From Clostridiales bacterium (GTDB lineage: Bacteria; Bacillota; Clostridia; Christensenellales; CAG-138): 45,776 nt of DNA. Positions 32,512 to 40,014 of this stretch are shown here, in pieces. The position numbers and the translations under genes were made by a program. Every line of letters starts with the position of its first letter. The stretch's first letter is position 1. The stretch is taken from NCBI GenBank assembly GCA_012517905.1, contig JAAYUE010000004.1, positions 1-45,776 on the forward strand, given 5' to 3'. The notes under the pieces are model-generated. The model was given only the letters and a program-made list of their open reading frames with translations. It did not search any database and had not been told where the DNA came from.

Positions 32512-33150
32512 TTATTTGCTCCATCCCTTCATGGTGTAATGTATAAACGCGTTGACGGTTTGCGCAATGTCGGCTTCGCTTTCTCCGCCGAACATGCCGC
32601 AGGAGATGATGAATCCGAGCAACTGCATCATGACCAGATGCGGGTCCAGATGTTCATCCATCTCGCCCCTGCTTTTGCCGTAATCCACAACCTTCGAGAC
32701 ATACTGTTCGATCACAGGCAATATACTCTGCTGGAGTTGATTCAACAGCGGCGCGCGGTGGATCAGCTCCGGCAGGACGGACTTGATGAACCGCCCGTTG
32801 TCACGCGCCATCTGCACCCTGTCCGTCAGGATGGCAAACAGAATCCGCTCGACCGGCTCCTGAGAATGCTCGGAGATGATCTTGTCGATCGGGCCGCTGA
32901 TCTTTGGCAGCATCACCCGCACGAGCAGCGGCACCATGCGCTCCAGAATCGCATCCTTGGTTGGAAAATAACGAAAGATCGTCCCTTCCGCAATGCCCGC
33001 GCGCTGCGCGATCTCCTTCGTGCGCGTAGCCTCGAATCCCTTTTCGGAAAAAGCGTTGATCGCCGCGTTGATGATGCGGATTTCCTTGTCGGGGCTTGTC
33101 TCGGCATAGTCCTGCAAAAACTCCTGTATGTCGTAGTTGTTTTCGCGCAA
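32512..33150 (-). CDS. TetR/AcrR family regulator of the ABC exporter operon
   Basis: A 212-residue regulator. The N-terminal helix-turn-helix (about residues 20-70) reads RIINAAINAFSEKGFEATRT and KEIAQRAGIAEGTIFRYFPT, typical of TetR. The ligand domain is helical. The longest frame begins at 33189, but that codon lies in the operator at the predicted start of transcription, so I chose TTG at 33150, with GGAG 9 nt upstream. It is the first gene of the operon tetR-ATPase-permease. A perfect 7-4-7 palindrome downstream of its promoter suggests autorepression. Confidence 0.88.
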   Translation of the reverse strand: MRENNYDIQEFLQDYAETSPDKEIRIINAAINAFSEKGFEATRTKEIAQRAGIAEGTIFRYFPTKDAILERMVPLLVRVMLPKISGPIDKIISEHSQEPVERILFAILTDRVQMARDNGRFIKSVLPELIHRAPLLNQLQQSILPVIEQYVSKVVDYGKSRGEMDEHLDPHLVMMQLLGFIISCGMFGGESEADIAQTVNAFIHYTMKGWSK

Positions 33151-33174
33151 GGTCGTCAGCTCCTTTTTCGATAA

Positions 33175-33192
33175 TGAGTGATTGCTCACTCA
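33175..33192. promoter_or_regulatory. TetR operator, 7-4-7 perfect palindrome
   Basis: TGAGTGA (33175-33181), 4 nt, TCACTCA (33186-33192). It covers the predicted transcription start of tetR, next to the -10 box, so a bound repressor would block the operon. Confidence 0.85.
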
Positions 33193-33220
33193 TATTAGTC
33201 CAATCAAAAAAGCATGTCAA
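33192..33220 (-). promoter_or_regulatory. Sigma-A promoter of the tetR-ABC operon
   Basis: A perfect TTGACA (33220-33215), a 17-bp spacer and TAATAT (33197-33192) on the minus strand. The -35 box lies in the stem and loop of the prfC terminator. Confidence 0.88.
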
Positions 33221-33232
33221 TAGCGACATGCT
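33205..33232 (-). terminator. Terminator of prfC, overlapping the tetR promoter
   Basis: AGCATGTC and GACATGCT pair perfectly (33211-33218 with 33225-33232; 6-nt loop), followed on the minus strand by a run of T. It lies 20 bp after the prfC stop. Confidence 0.88.
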
Positions 33233-33251
33233 CATTTGGCAATGATTCTTT

Positions 33252-34841
33252 TTAGTTCAGCGGCGCAATGTCCAGAAACTGCACGTCCTTGTGCTTCTCT
33301 TCCATCCGGCTGAGCGACCACTCGTTTTTGAAGAGCACCACGGGGCGCTGAAACTGGTCCTCGAGCAAAAGCGTATCCGTATACGCGAGCATGTCCTTAT
33401 CGAAGCGATCGGTCACGATCCAGCGCGCCAGCTGATACGCCAGCTTTCGAATGCCGATTTCAACGTTGTATTCGTTTTTCAGCCGGTATTCGAGCACCTC
33501 GAACTGCAGCGCGCCCGCAACGCCGACGGTGTACATCTCGATGCCGAGATCGGGCTGCTTGAACACCTGTATCGCGCCTTCCTCGGCGATTTGTTTGATG
33601 CCCTTGAGAAACTGCTTTCGTTTGCCGGAGTCGAGCGCGTGCACTTCGGCGAAGTGTTCGGAGGGAAACATCGGAATTCCTTCAAACCGGAACGCCTGCT
33701 TTCCGCCGCAGAGCGTATCGCCGATCAAAAAGCAACCGGGATCGAATACGCCGATGATATCGCCCGCATACGCCTCCTCGACGCTCACGCGCTCCTGCGC
33801 AAGAAACTGCTGGGACTGCGCGAGGCGCATGCTCTTGTTCGTTCGCTGGTGCGTGACCTCCATGCCCTTTTCAAACCTGCCGGAGCAGATGCGCAGAAAG
33901 GCGATCCGGTCGCGGTGCGCGGGGTCCATGTTCGCCTGAATCTTGAATACGAATCCCGAAAAATCCTCATCGTCCGGCTCCACGCTGCCCGCGCTGTGCC
34001 GCTTGGCATAGGGCGAGGGCGCCATCTCGATGAATGCCTCCAAAAACGGACGCACGCCGAAGTTCGTCATGGCGCTGCCGAAAAACATCGGCGTCAGTTC
34101 GCCCGCGCGGACTTTGTCCAGATCCAGCTCTTCCCCCGCGATGTCCAGAAGTTCGATCTCCTCCAGCAGGTGGTCGTAAAGATGATCGCCCAATATGGCG
34201 CGAAAGCGCGCGTCCGAAACATCCCCGGAATCCGACACCGTGGTCTCCTGTCCGTGGCTGCCGCCTTCGAAGAGTTCGATCCGCTTCGTCCTGCGGTCGT
34301 ATACCCCGCGAAAGTCGCCATCCACGCCGATCGGCCAGTTCATCGGATAGGAGCGGATGCCGAGCGTCGCCTCGATCTCCTCCATCAGCGAAAGCGGGTT
34401 TTTGCAGAACCGATCCAGCTTGTTGACAAACGTGAAGATGGGAATGCCGAACATGCGGCAGACATGAAAGAGCTTCTTCGTCTGCTCTTCGACGCCCTTC
34501 GCCCCGTCGATCAGCATCACCGCGCTGTCCGCCGCCGTCAGCGTGCGGTAGGTATCCTCGCTGAAATCCTGATGGCCGGGGGTGTCGAGGATGTTGATGC
34601 GAAACCCTTCGTAGTCGAAATTGAGCACGCTGGACGTGACCGAGATGCCTCTCTGCTTCTCGATCTCCATCCAGTCCGACACGGCGAACTTGCTCGCCTT
34701 GCGTCCTTTGACGGTTCCGGCCAGGCGAATCGCGCCGCCGAAGAGCAGCAGCTTTTCGGTGAGCGTGGTCTTGCCCGCGTCCGGATGCGAAATAATCGCA
34801 AACGTCTTTCTTCTGTTGACTTCGTTTCTCAGACTTTCCAT
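33252..34841 (-). CDS. prfC: Peptide chain release factor 3 (RF3)
   Basis: RF3 is the GTPase that recycles RF1/RF2 from the ribosome. The 529-residue product has G1 ISHPDAGKTTLTEKLLLFGG, switch EKQRGISVTSSVLNFDYEG, G3 NILDTPGHQDFSED and G4 VNKLDRFCK, followed by the RF3-specific domains (LTPMFFGSAMTNFGV; GAIQVFKQPD; GVAGALQFEVLEYRL). The ATG at 34841 is the family N-terminus (MESLRNEVNRRKTFAIISHP); the 12 upstream codons are not conserved. A structured leader ending in an intrinsic terminator lies directly upstream, which could attenuate the gene. Confidence 0.95.
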   Translation of the reverse strand: MESLRNEVNRRKTFAIISHPDAGKTTLTEKLLLFGGAIRLAGTVKGRKASKFAVSDWMEIEKQRGISVTSSVLNFDYEGFRINILDTPGHQDFSEDTYRTLTAADSAVMLIDGAKGVEEQTKKLFHVCRMFGIPIFTFVNKLDRFCKNPLSLMEEIEATLGIRSYPMNWPIGVDGDFRGVYDRRTKRIELFEGGSHGQETTVSDSGDVSDARFRAILGDHLYDHLLEEIELLDIAGEELDLDKVRAGELTPMFFGSAMTNFGVRPFLEAFIEMAPSPYAKRHSAGSVEPDDEDFSGFVFKIQANMDPAHRDRIAFLRICSGRFEKGMEVTHQRTNKSMRLAQSQQFLAQERVSVEEAYAGDIIGVFDPGCFLIGDTLCGGKQAFRFEGIPMFPSEHFAEVHALDSGKRKQFLKGIKQIAEEGAIQVFKQPDLGIEMYTVGVAGALQFEVLEYRLKNEYNVEIGIRKLAYQLARWIVTDRFDKDMLAYTDTLLLEDQFQRPVVLFKNEWSLSRMEEKHKDVQFLDIAPLN

Positions 34842-34916
34842 TGATCCTGTAATCCTTATTTTCCAAGATCGGTTCAAAACAATATTCGCCGATCCGGTTT
34901 ATTTTCTCAGTGCCGC

Positions 34917-34948
34917 AAAAAAAGAGCCTCGCCTTGTATCGGGCGGGG
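34917..34948 (-). terminator. Intrinsic terminator in the prfC leader
   Basis: On the minus strand CCCCGCC pairs with GGCGAGG (one mismatch) around an 8-nt loop, followed by CTC and seven T. It ends 76 bp before the prfC ATG, so it either ends a small RNA or attenuates prfC. Confidence 0.75.
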
Positions 34949-35011
34949 TTCTCCTTACGGGGAGAAATTGGGGAATGACCCCCGCTCTCAACAAAGTCGG
35001 CTCCTAAAACA
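34917..35011 (-). ncRNA. Possible structured leader or small RNA upstream of prfC
   Basis: About 95 nt that on the minus strand fold into several hairpins: GGGG-tcatt-CCCC, TCTCC-5 nt-GGAGA, and a closing stem in which GAGCC near the 5' end can pair with GGCTC just before the T-run. The last stem is a good terminator. I could not match it to a known riboswitch or RNA family. No clear promoter was found; TATCAT at about 35036-35041 is a possible -10. Confidence 0.4.
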
Positions 35012-35108
35012 AACACGAAAAAGCCGCCTGCTTATGATACAACAAGTTGCAGAAAAAGAAAAGGAATTTTATGCCGATCCGTCGATCTTTTTCTGAATTC
35101 AAACGCTC

Positions 35109-35331
35109 CTAATATCCCTCAAACACGGACAACCCCGGCTGCGGCTCGTCCGCAGTTTTCAGGAGCCCCGAGCGGTCGAGGTCCGAAGCGCCACCCCGGA
35201 GAATCCGGGAAAGTACTCCGGATAAAAATAGAACGCGCCGGATACGCCGCTCCTGTTGAATAAAATTAATAATAGCCTGCCATCAATCTCATGACAAGCT
35301 ATTTTCTGACGGAGCGGTATACCCCATCGCC
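35109..35331 (-). pseudogene. Frameshifted 3' remnant of an unrecognised gene
   Basis: On the minus strand an open stretch reads EIDGRLLLILFNRSGVSGAF then YFYPEYFPGFSG. After a shift of one base near 35185 a second frame reads GGASDLDRSGLLKTADEPQP and ends GLSVFEGY before a TAG at 35109-35111. Both halves have the GC-rich third positions of local genes, and no start codon or complete domain is seen. I interpret it as the end of a decayed gene; the family is not recognised and the 5' boundary is arbitrary. If it is not coding, the 460-bp gap holds only the prfC leader. Confidence 0.4.
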
Positions 35332-35333
35332 TT

Positions 35334-35981
35334 TTACTCCTCTTGTTCGGTATGGATGGTGTTCCCGGCGTATTGGTAGCGGGCCAGAAAGGCGGAGATC
35401 AACTCATTCAGTAGCGGCTCCGTGTATTTCAAGCTTTCGCCGTCCGAAAATAACGCCGGATAGGTTAAGCAACCCTCCACCATGCCGTAAAAAACCCGAG
35501 CGGCGAGTTCCGGAGACTGGAAGTTCAGTTTGCGGTCTTCCCGAGCGGAATTAAGCCAGATGATAAAGGCCCTGTGAGGCTCATACTGGCTTCGGGTCTT
35601 CTTGCCAAAATCGATATCCATCAGAAAAACCGAGGTGAACAGCTTTGATAACCCTCTGCGGACCGGATCATTGATCAAAAAAAGCTCCGCCCGGGCGAAT
35701 TCCTTCAACTGTTCTTCAAGGGATACCGCGGAAACATATCTTATGGGCTTTATTTCGTCCCGCTGCTTCAAAAAGTCCGCAACGATTTCTTGAAACAGGA
35801 TTTCCTTGCTTGGAAAGTGGTTGTAGATTGTGCGCTTCGATACGTGCGCAACCTCCGCGATGTGATCCATACTGGACGCATCGAACCCATTTTTGGTAAA
35901 CACACTGATGGCGCCTTCCAGAATCGCCATGCGTTTCAGGCTCGTATCCCTTTTTTTTCTGACTTTTCCTGTCTGCGCCAT
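35334..35981 (-). CDS. TetR/AcrR family regulator (divergent from DUF4386 gene)
   Basis: A 215-residue repressor. The helix-turn-helix (about residues 15-62) is MAILEGAISVFTKNGFDASS and DHIAEVAHVSKRTIYNHFPS; the C-terminal domain is of the TetR_C type found in AefR-like proteins (SPELAARVFYGMVEGCLTYP). The ATG at 35981 has GGGGAGG upstream; the frame starting 18 nt earlier uses a GTG-like start inside the ribosome site region. Two matching 7-4-7 palindromes lie in the divergent region with the DUF4386 gene, so it probably represses both. GC content is below that of the core genes, which suggests acquisition. Confidence 0.9.
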   Translation of the reverse strand: MAQTGKVRKKRDTSLKRMAILEGAISVFTKNGFDASSMDHIAEVAHVSKRTIYNHFPSKEILFQEIVADFLKQRDEIKPIRYVSAVSLEEQLKEFARAELFLINDPVRRGLSKLFTSVFLMDIDFGKKTRSQYEPHRAFIIWLNSAREDRKLNFQSPELAARVFYGMVEGCLTYPALFSDGESLKYTEPLLNELISAFLARYQYAGNTIHTEQEE

Positions 35982-36005
35982 AGCAGCCTCCCCGGACATA
36001 ATATA

Positions 36006-36023
36006 TTACACTGAAAAGTGCAA
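36006..36023. promoter_or_regulatory. TetR operator copy 1 (7-4-7)
   Basis: TTACACT, 4 nt, AGTGCAA: one mismatch from a perfect palindrome. It lies between the tetR start and the -35 box of the divergent gene and shares its left arm with operator copy 2. Confidence 0.8.
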
Positions 36024-36030
36024 AATATTA

Positions 36031-36058
36031 TTGACAAAGTTAATTTACACTGTATAGT
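36031..36058 (+). promoter_or_regulatory. Promoter of the DUF4386 gene
   Basis: A perfect TTGACA (36031-36036), a 16-bp spacer and TATAGT (36053-36058). Operator copy 2 covers the spacer end and the -10 box. Confidence 0.8.
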
Positions 36059-36062
36059 ATAA
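36045..36062. promoter_or_regulatory. TetR operator copy 2 (7-4-7)
   Basis: TTACACT, 4 nt, AGTATAA: one mismatch from a perfect palindrome, identical in its left arm to copy 1. The centres of the two copies are 39 bp apart. It overlaps the -10 box of the DUF4386 promoter. Confidence 0.82.
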
Positions 36063-36100
36063 TATATCGAAAATCAATATTCAAGATTTGGAGAATAATT

Positions 36101-36819
36101 ATGGAAACTTCAAGTAAAAAAGACGCAAAACGGGCTGGGTTTCTCTACCTCGCATTTGTCATAACATGCATCTTTGCCGGGGTTGTCCGCGCCAATCTGA
36201 TCGCATTGGGGGATGCGTCAAAAACCGCCGATCTTCTTAACCATTCAGAGTGGCTGCTCCGTATCAGTTCCGTCGTCGATCTGATATCCGCCGTTTTATT
36301 CCTCGTCGCGGCATGGCATGGGCGCTCTATGTCCTTCTCAAGCCGGTCAACAAAAACCTCGCGCTGTTGTTCCTTCTTCTGAATGCAGCGGGCGTCGCCG
36401 TACAGTGCAACAGTTTGCTGAACTCGTTTGTCCCGATGATGACTTATCACAATTCGAATTTCAGCAGCGTTTTCCAATCGGAACAGCTGGATGCCCTGAA
36501 TCTTCTGTTTCTTAACCTTCACAAAAGCGGCTTTACCATCGCCCAGATTTTTTATGGCGCATGGCTGCTTCCTCTCGGGTATCTGGTGTACAAGTCCGGC
36601 TTTCTTCCCAAATGGCTTGGAATCCTGCTGATCGCCGATTTTGGCGGTGTAATGATATGGTTCTTTCAGTTTTTCCTTTTGCCGGGCTACGACATCATTG
36701 CCTATCCGGGACTGGCAATCGGCTTTATTGCGGAATTCTCGCTGAGCCTGTGGCTGCTGTTCAAGGGCGTGAAGGAGCCAAATCCTGCTGTCGCCGGCGA
36801 GACAGGAAGAGCTGTATGA
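36101..36819 (+). pseudogene. DUF4386 family membrane protein gene, split by a 5-bp duplication
   Basis: DUF4386 proteins are membrane proteins of unknown function, often found near TetR genes. The first frame (36101 onward) reads KRAGFLYLAFVITCIFAGVV then RISSVVDLISAVLFLVAAW; the second (in frame from 36313 to 36819) continues ALYVLLKPVNKNLALLFLLL, SGFTIAQIFYGAWLLPLGYL and VYKSGFLPKWLGILLI, classic DUF4386 sequence. At 36312-36321 CATGG occurs twice in tandem. Removing one copy joins the frames exactly as LVAAWALYVLLKP. So one insertion of 5 bp broke an otherwise intact gene. A GGAG site precedes the ATG. Confidence 0.88.
36312..36321 (+). repeat. CATGG tandem duplication causing the frameshift
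   Basis: CATGG at 36312-36316 is repeated at 36317-36321. Losing either copy restores a single open frame through the DUF4386 gene. Confidence 0.9.
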
Positions 36820-36869
36820 ACGCCATTCCCGCTGGGCATACCGACAACATTTTGAAAGGGTGACGCATT

Positions 36870-37328
36870 ATGAGTCAAGCTGCCGATCAAAGCAGGCCGC
36901 GCAGCCGATTAAGGATCAGCCGCAAGCTGCCCCTGCTGGCGGTTACGGGCGGAGCAGTATTCTGGATTGCGAGCATTGCAACATCTCTGCTGCCCATCGC
37001 GGCAGAGTATCGAGCGGCATTCTCAAACTGGAGCATGCAGACGGTTTGGATTTTTTCCTTGCCGATGGGGATACTCATCGGATGCTGCGTCGGCTATTTC
37101 CTGCTGCGTTTTTTTGACAGGATTCCGACAAAAAGTCCCATCCTGAAATCCGTGATGCTCAGCGCCGTTGCGCTGATCGTCGCCATCATTCTGATCGATA
37201 TGCCCATGATCTTGCATGCGCACGGCGCTGCCCTGTATTACTTTCTCATCGGCGTCGTGTTTAATATCATAAGATTCCTCTTGCTTGGAATCGCCGTCGG
37301 CTATCTGTATCAAAAGCTGTACGGTTGA
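36870..37328 (+). CDS. Hypothetical four-span membrane protein
   Basis: A 152-residue protein with a short basic N-terminus and about four hydrophobic segments (residues 21-44, 58-82, 94-113, 120-146). I do not recognise a family. Segments such as WSMQTVWIFSLPMGILIGCC and GVVFNIIRFLLLGIAVGYLY may help later matching. It lies 50 nt after the DUF4386 frame, in the same direction, with AAAGGG before the ATG, and is followed by a strong terminator. It is probably co-transcribed with DUF4386 under the TetR regulator. Confidence 0.75.
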   Translation: MSQAADQSRPRSRLRISRKLPLLAVTGGAVFWIASIATSLLPIAAEYRAAFSNWSMQTVWIFSLPMGILIGCCVGYFLLRFFDRIPTKSPILKSVMLSAVALIVAIILIDMPMILHAHGAALYYFLIGVVFNIIRFLLLGIAVGYLYQKLYG

Positions 37329-37340
37329 TTTTGAGCCGAC

Positions 37341-37400
37341 GATACAGCAAGAGCCGATCAGTTCTGATCGGCTCTTGCTGTATCAAAATCGGTTTTTTAT
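37341..37400 (+). terminator. Long-stem terminator of the DUF4386 operon
   Basis: A perfect 21-bp inverted repeat (37341-37361 with 37364-37384), followed by GGTTTTTTATTTT. The stem is unusually long for a terminator and marks the last point before the AT-rich island. Confidence 0.88.
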
Positions 37401-37423
37401 TTTGTCTAATATGACCGAGATTG

Positions 37424-37516
37424 ATACAATTTAACATTTTCTCATTTCGGTTATACAAAGGGGTGCAATCTTATCTATGGGGGTGCAAGCCCATAAGGCG
37501 CTACTTATACAATTTA
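37424..37516. repeat. Short direct repeats at the left edge of the AT-rich island
   Basis: ATACAATTTA occurs at 37424-37433 and 37507-37516; between them GGGGTGCAA occurs at 37460-37468 and 37480-37488. There is no gene in 37400-37513. These are possible boundary or recombination sites, but no matching copy was found at the right edge by eye. Confidence 0.4.
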
Positions 37517-37876
37517 GTTAATATCTTTGCGTTGCATCCATTTGTTTTCAAGAAGACTCTTTTTGGTCGCCAAGGCAATTTCATAAATGACCCGTTTTTC
37601 ATAGCTGGTGCAGCCCTCTATAAGCCTTGCTAGATCTGTCTGATATTCTGCCGGATCGTTCGTCTGATTGCCGTTTAAAAAATAGTCCACTGTAACGCCG
37701 AGGACATTCGCAATCCGTACGAGCGATTCCAAGCTTGCCTTTTTTTCTGCTGTTTCGATACGGCTTATATATGAAACAGACATATTAACTTCTTCAGCCA
37801 AATCCGCCTGAGACATTCCATTCTGCAAGCGGGATTCTTTGACCCTGCGGCCAATGATAATAAAGTTTAATGACAC
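37514..37876 (-). CDS. Xre family transcriptional regulator
   Basis: A 120-residue Cro/C1-type regulator. The helix-turn-helix (about residues 8-65) reads IGRRVKESRLQNGMSQADLA, EEVNMSVSYISRIETAEKKA and SLESLVRIANVLGVTVDYFL. The C-terminal half is a helical tail that may dimerise. I chose the GTG at 37876, because AGGAGG lies 8 nt upstream; the longer frame lacks a ribosome site. It is divergent from the recombinase operon, the usual position of an element's control gene. A GAAAA-2-TTTTC palindrome (37899-37910) in its leader is a candidate operator. Confidence 0.88.
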   Translation of the reverse strand: MSLNFIIIGRRVKESRLQNGMSQADLAEEVNMSVSYISRIETAEKKASLESLVRIANVLGVTVDYFLNGNQTNDPAEYQTDLARLIEGCTSYEKRVIYEIALATKKSLLENKWMQRKDIN

Positions 37877-38023
37877 GTATTTTTCCTCCTGTCGTATAGA
37901 AAACATTTTCTCTATTCTACACAACAGGCGATATCTTCCGGTTTCGTCCATAAAGGACGCGATTCATGCCGCCACAAAGATTGGTTACTGATAATAATAA
38001 TTGAATAGTTTAATCATGCAAAT

Positions 38024-38064
38024 GCACCATAAGTCAAACAGTTGACCTATGGTGCGTTTTCTTT
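38024..38064. other. Inverted repeat between xre and the recombinase gene
   Basis: GCACCATA-A-GTCAA pairs with TTGAC-C-TATGGTGC (38024-38037 with 38042-38055; one mismatch; 4-nt loop), followed on the plus strand by GTTTTCTTT. It may be a terminator, an operator for the Xre protein, or the arm-core-arm structure of a serine recombinase attachment site. Confidence 0.6.
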
Positions 38065-38079
38065 ATGTACTGTGTTTTA

Positions 38080-38085
38080 TATAAT
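38080..38085 (+). promoter_or_regulatory. -10 box of the recombinase operon
   Basis: A perfect TATAAT 34 nt before the recombinase ATG. No convincing -35 is visible, which suggests activation or weak expression. Confidence 0.5.
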
Positions 38086-38118
38086 TTTAAAATGACCGTG
38101 TTGGTGGGAGTTGCTGCA

Positions 38119-40014
38119 ATGAATGAAAATGAGGTTCAAATTAAAGATACTGATAGTCAGAAAGCGCGAATTCGTGAACGATACAAGGGTATTAACCTGG
38201 AGGAACTTGATGTCATTCCGGCTGTACCACAGGAAAATTTCTATGAAAATACAAACGAAAAACGCGTAGCGGTATATGCTCGGGTTTCTACAGACGACCC
38301 GAGACAAACATCATCGTATGAGCTACAAAAAAATCATTATAAGGATGTTGTCAGCCGTCATCCGGGCTGGAATCTGGTCGAAATCTATGCGGACGAAGGT
38401 ATCTCCGGCACATCCCTCCAACACCGAGATGCTTTTATTAAGATGATAAAAGACTGTCAGGGTGGAAAAATCGATCTTATCGTAACAAAGACCGTGGCAC
38501 GCTTTGCGCGGAATATTCTGGATTGCATAGGTCATGTCCGGCAATTAGCCGCAATGCATCCGCCTGTAGGTGTTTTCTTTGAAACCGAGAATATCTACAC
38601 CCTAAACAGCAACAGTGAAATGCTCCTGTCTTTTATGGCCACTATGGCGCAGGAGGAATCACACAACAAAAGTGAAATTATGAACTCCTCCATTGAGATG
38701 CGTTTCCGCAGGGGTATCTTTCTGACCCCGCCGCTGCTTGGCTACGATCTGGACGCGGACGGGAACCTTGTCATTAATGAAGAAGAAGCCGAAACGGTAC
38801 GCCTGGTCTTCTTTATGTATCTTTACGGGTATACCTGCACGCAGATTGCCGATACTCTGACCAAACTTGGACGCCGAACAAAAAAGAACAATACGTCATG
38901 GTCTCCGGGTTCTATTTTGCAAATTCTTCAGAACGAGCGGCATTGCGGCGATGTCCTCGCCCGAAAGACCTGGACTCCAAATTACCTTAACCATAAGCCA
39001 AGAAAAAACAAGCAGGACAGGAATCAATACCGGAAGCGGAACCATCATGAAGCTATTATTTCCAGGGACGATTTTATCGCGGTGCAGCGACTTATCAGCA
39101 ATGCCAGATATGGCAATAAAGGAATCCTGCCGGAATTGCAAGTTATCAGGGAAGGCGCCTTAAAAGGTTTTGTTTCAGTAAATCCCCGGTGGGCAGCTTT
39201 TCGTGCTGATGATTATCGGGCGGCGTCCGGCAGTGTATATAATATTAACGAACAGCCCTTCTGCGGGTTTGAGGTTGAGGCGCAGTCTGGTGATTTTGAT
39301 TTACGCGGATTTGAAATCGCACGTTCCCAGTTCTTTGATACAGCCCGAAAGCTGTGTGTCACCTTCTCCGCTGAATGCATCGTATTCAGCACCGAGTGTA
39401 TTCGGAAATTTGATAAAGCTCTCTACATAGAAATGCTGGTTCACCCAAGTGAGCATTTACTCGTAGTGCGCCCTTGCACGAAAGAGATAAAAAACGCAGT
39501 CCAATGGGCTAAACGCAATGAAGGCCAGTATTATTCCCGTATTATCAGCTGTGCGGCATATATCAAAACGCTGTATGAACTTTTCGGCTGGAAACCAGCC
39601 TGTAAATATCGTGTGCGCGGCATATACAGGCAGAAAGAAAACGAGGCGGTTGTAGTCTTCGATATGAGAGAAACCGAAATATTCATACCGCAGGATACCT
39701 TGAGCTCCGGCAGAGAAACAAAGGTGGATGACTTTCGTATAAATGATATCCAGCCTTTTACCGCAGGCCCCAAAAAGGACATTATGGCGTATCCCTCTTC
39801 ATGGGCGGACAATTTTGGAAACAACTATTACAGACATGCACAGGCACGGGAGTTAGCGGCTTTTGACAGTCAAGGTATATGGAATATAAACGAGGAGGGA
39901 CAGCCATTTAGTGACTCTCCGGGATTGAACGTTACTAGCGCCGAGGTTATCGGCTGCGAAATAAAGCAGATGATTTGCAATATGGAACAGGAGACTGCCG
40001 AAAATGGAGAATAA
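38119..40014 (+). CDS. Large serine recombinase with a repeated unknown C-terminal domain
   Basis: A 631-residue site-specific recombinase. The resolvase catalytic domain (about residues 48-195) has VAVYARVSTDDPRQTSSYEL with nucleophile Ser57, EIYADEGISGTS and KTVARFARN. A Recombinase domain follows (about 205-330: LLGYDLDADGNLV, LQILQNERHCGDVL). Instead of the usual zinc ribbon and coiled coil it has a segment with VIREGALKGFVSVNPRWAAF (342-361) and then a domain (about 400-590) including ALYIEMLVHPSEHLLVVRPC. The next two genes encode relatives of this domain. The ATG at 38119 has GGGAG 8 nt upstream. It starts a five-gene operon with overlaps or short gaps. The target site is unknown. Confidence 0.92.
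   Translation: MNENEVQIKDTDSQKARIRERYKGINLEELDVIPAVPQENFYENTNEKRVAVYARVSTDDPRQTSSYELQKNHYKDVVSRHPGWNLVEIYADEGISGTSLQHRDAFIKMIKDCQGGKIDLIVTKTVARFARNILDCIGHVRQLAAMHPPVGVFFETENIYTLNSNSEMLLSFMATMAQEESHNKSEIMNSSIEMRFRRGIFLTPPLLGYDLDADGNLVINEEEAETVRLVFFMYLYGYTCTQIADTLTKLGRRTKKNNTSWSPGSILQILQNERHCGDVLARKTWTPNYLNHKPRKNKQDRNQYRKRNHHEAIISRDDFIAVQRLISNARYGNKGILPELQVIREGALKGFVSVNPRWAAFRADDYRAASGSVYNINEQPFCGFEVEAQSGDFDLRGFEIARSQFFDTARKLCVTFSAECIVFSTECIRKFDKALYIEMLVHPSEHLLVVRPCTKEIKNAVQWAKRNEGQYYSRIISCAAYIKTLYELFGWKPACKYRVRGIYRQKENEAVVVFDMRETEIFIPQDTLSSGRETKVDDFRINDIQPFTAGPKKDIMAYPSSWADNFGNNYYRHAQARELAAFDSQGIWNINEEGQPFSDSPGLNVTSAEVIGCEIKQMICNMEQETAENGE

Noticed and set aside
34621-35007. A 128-codon plus-strand frame across the prfC start
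   Set aside because: It is antisense to prfC and to its leader and has a low-complexity Ser/Leu composition.
37341-37384. Inverted-repeat end of an insertion sequence
   Set aside because: The arms are only 2 nt apart and followed by a T-run right after a gene stop, so a terminator explains them.
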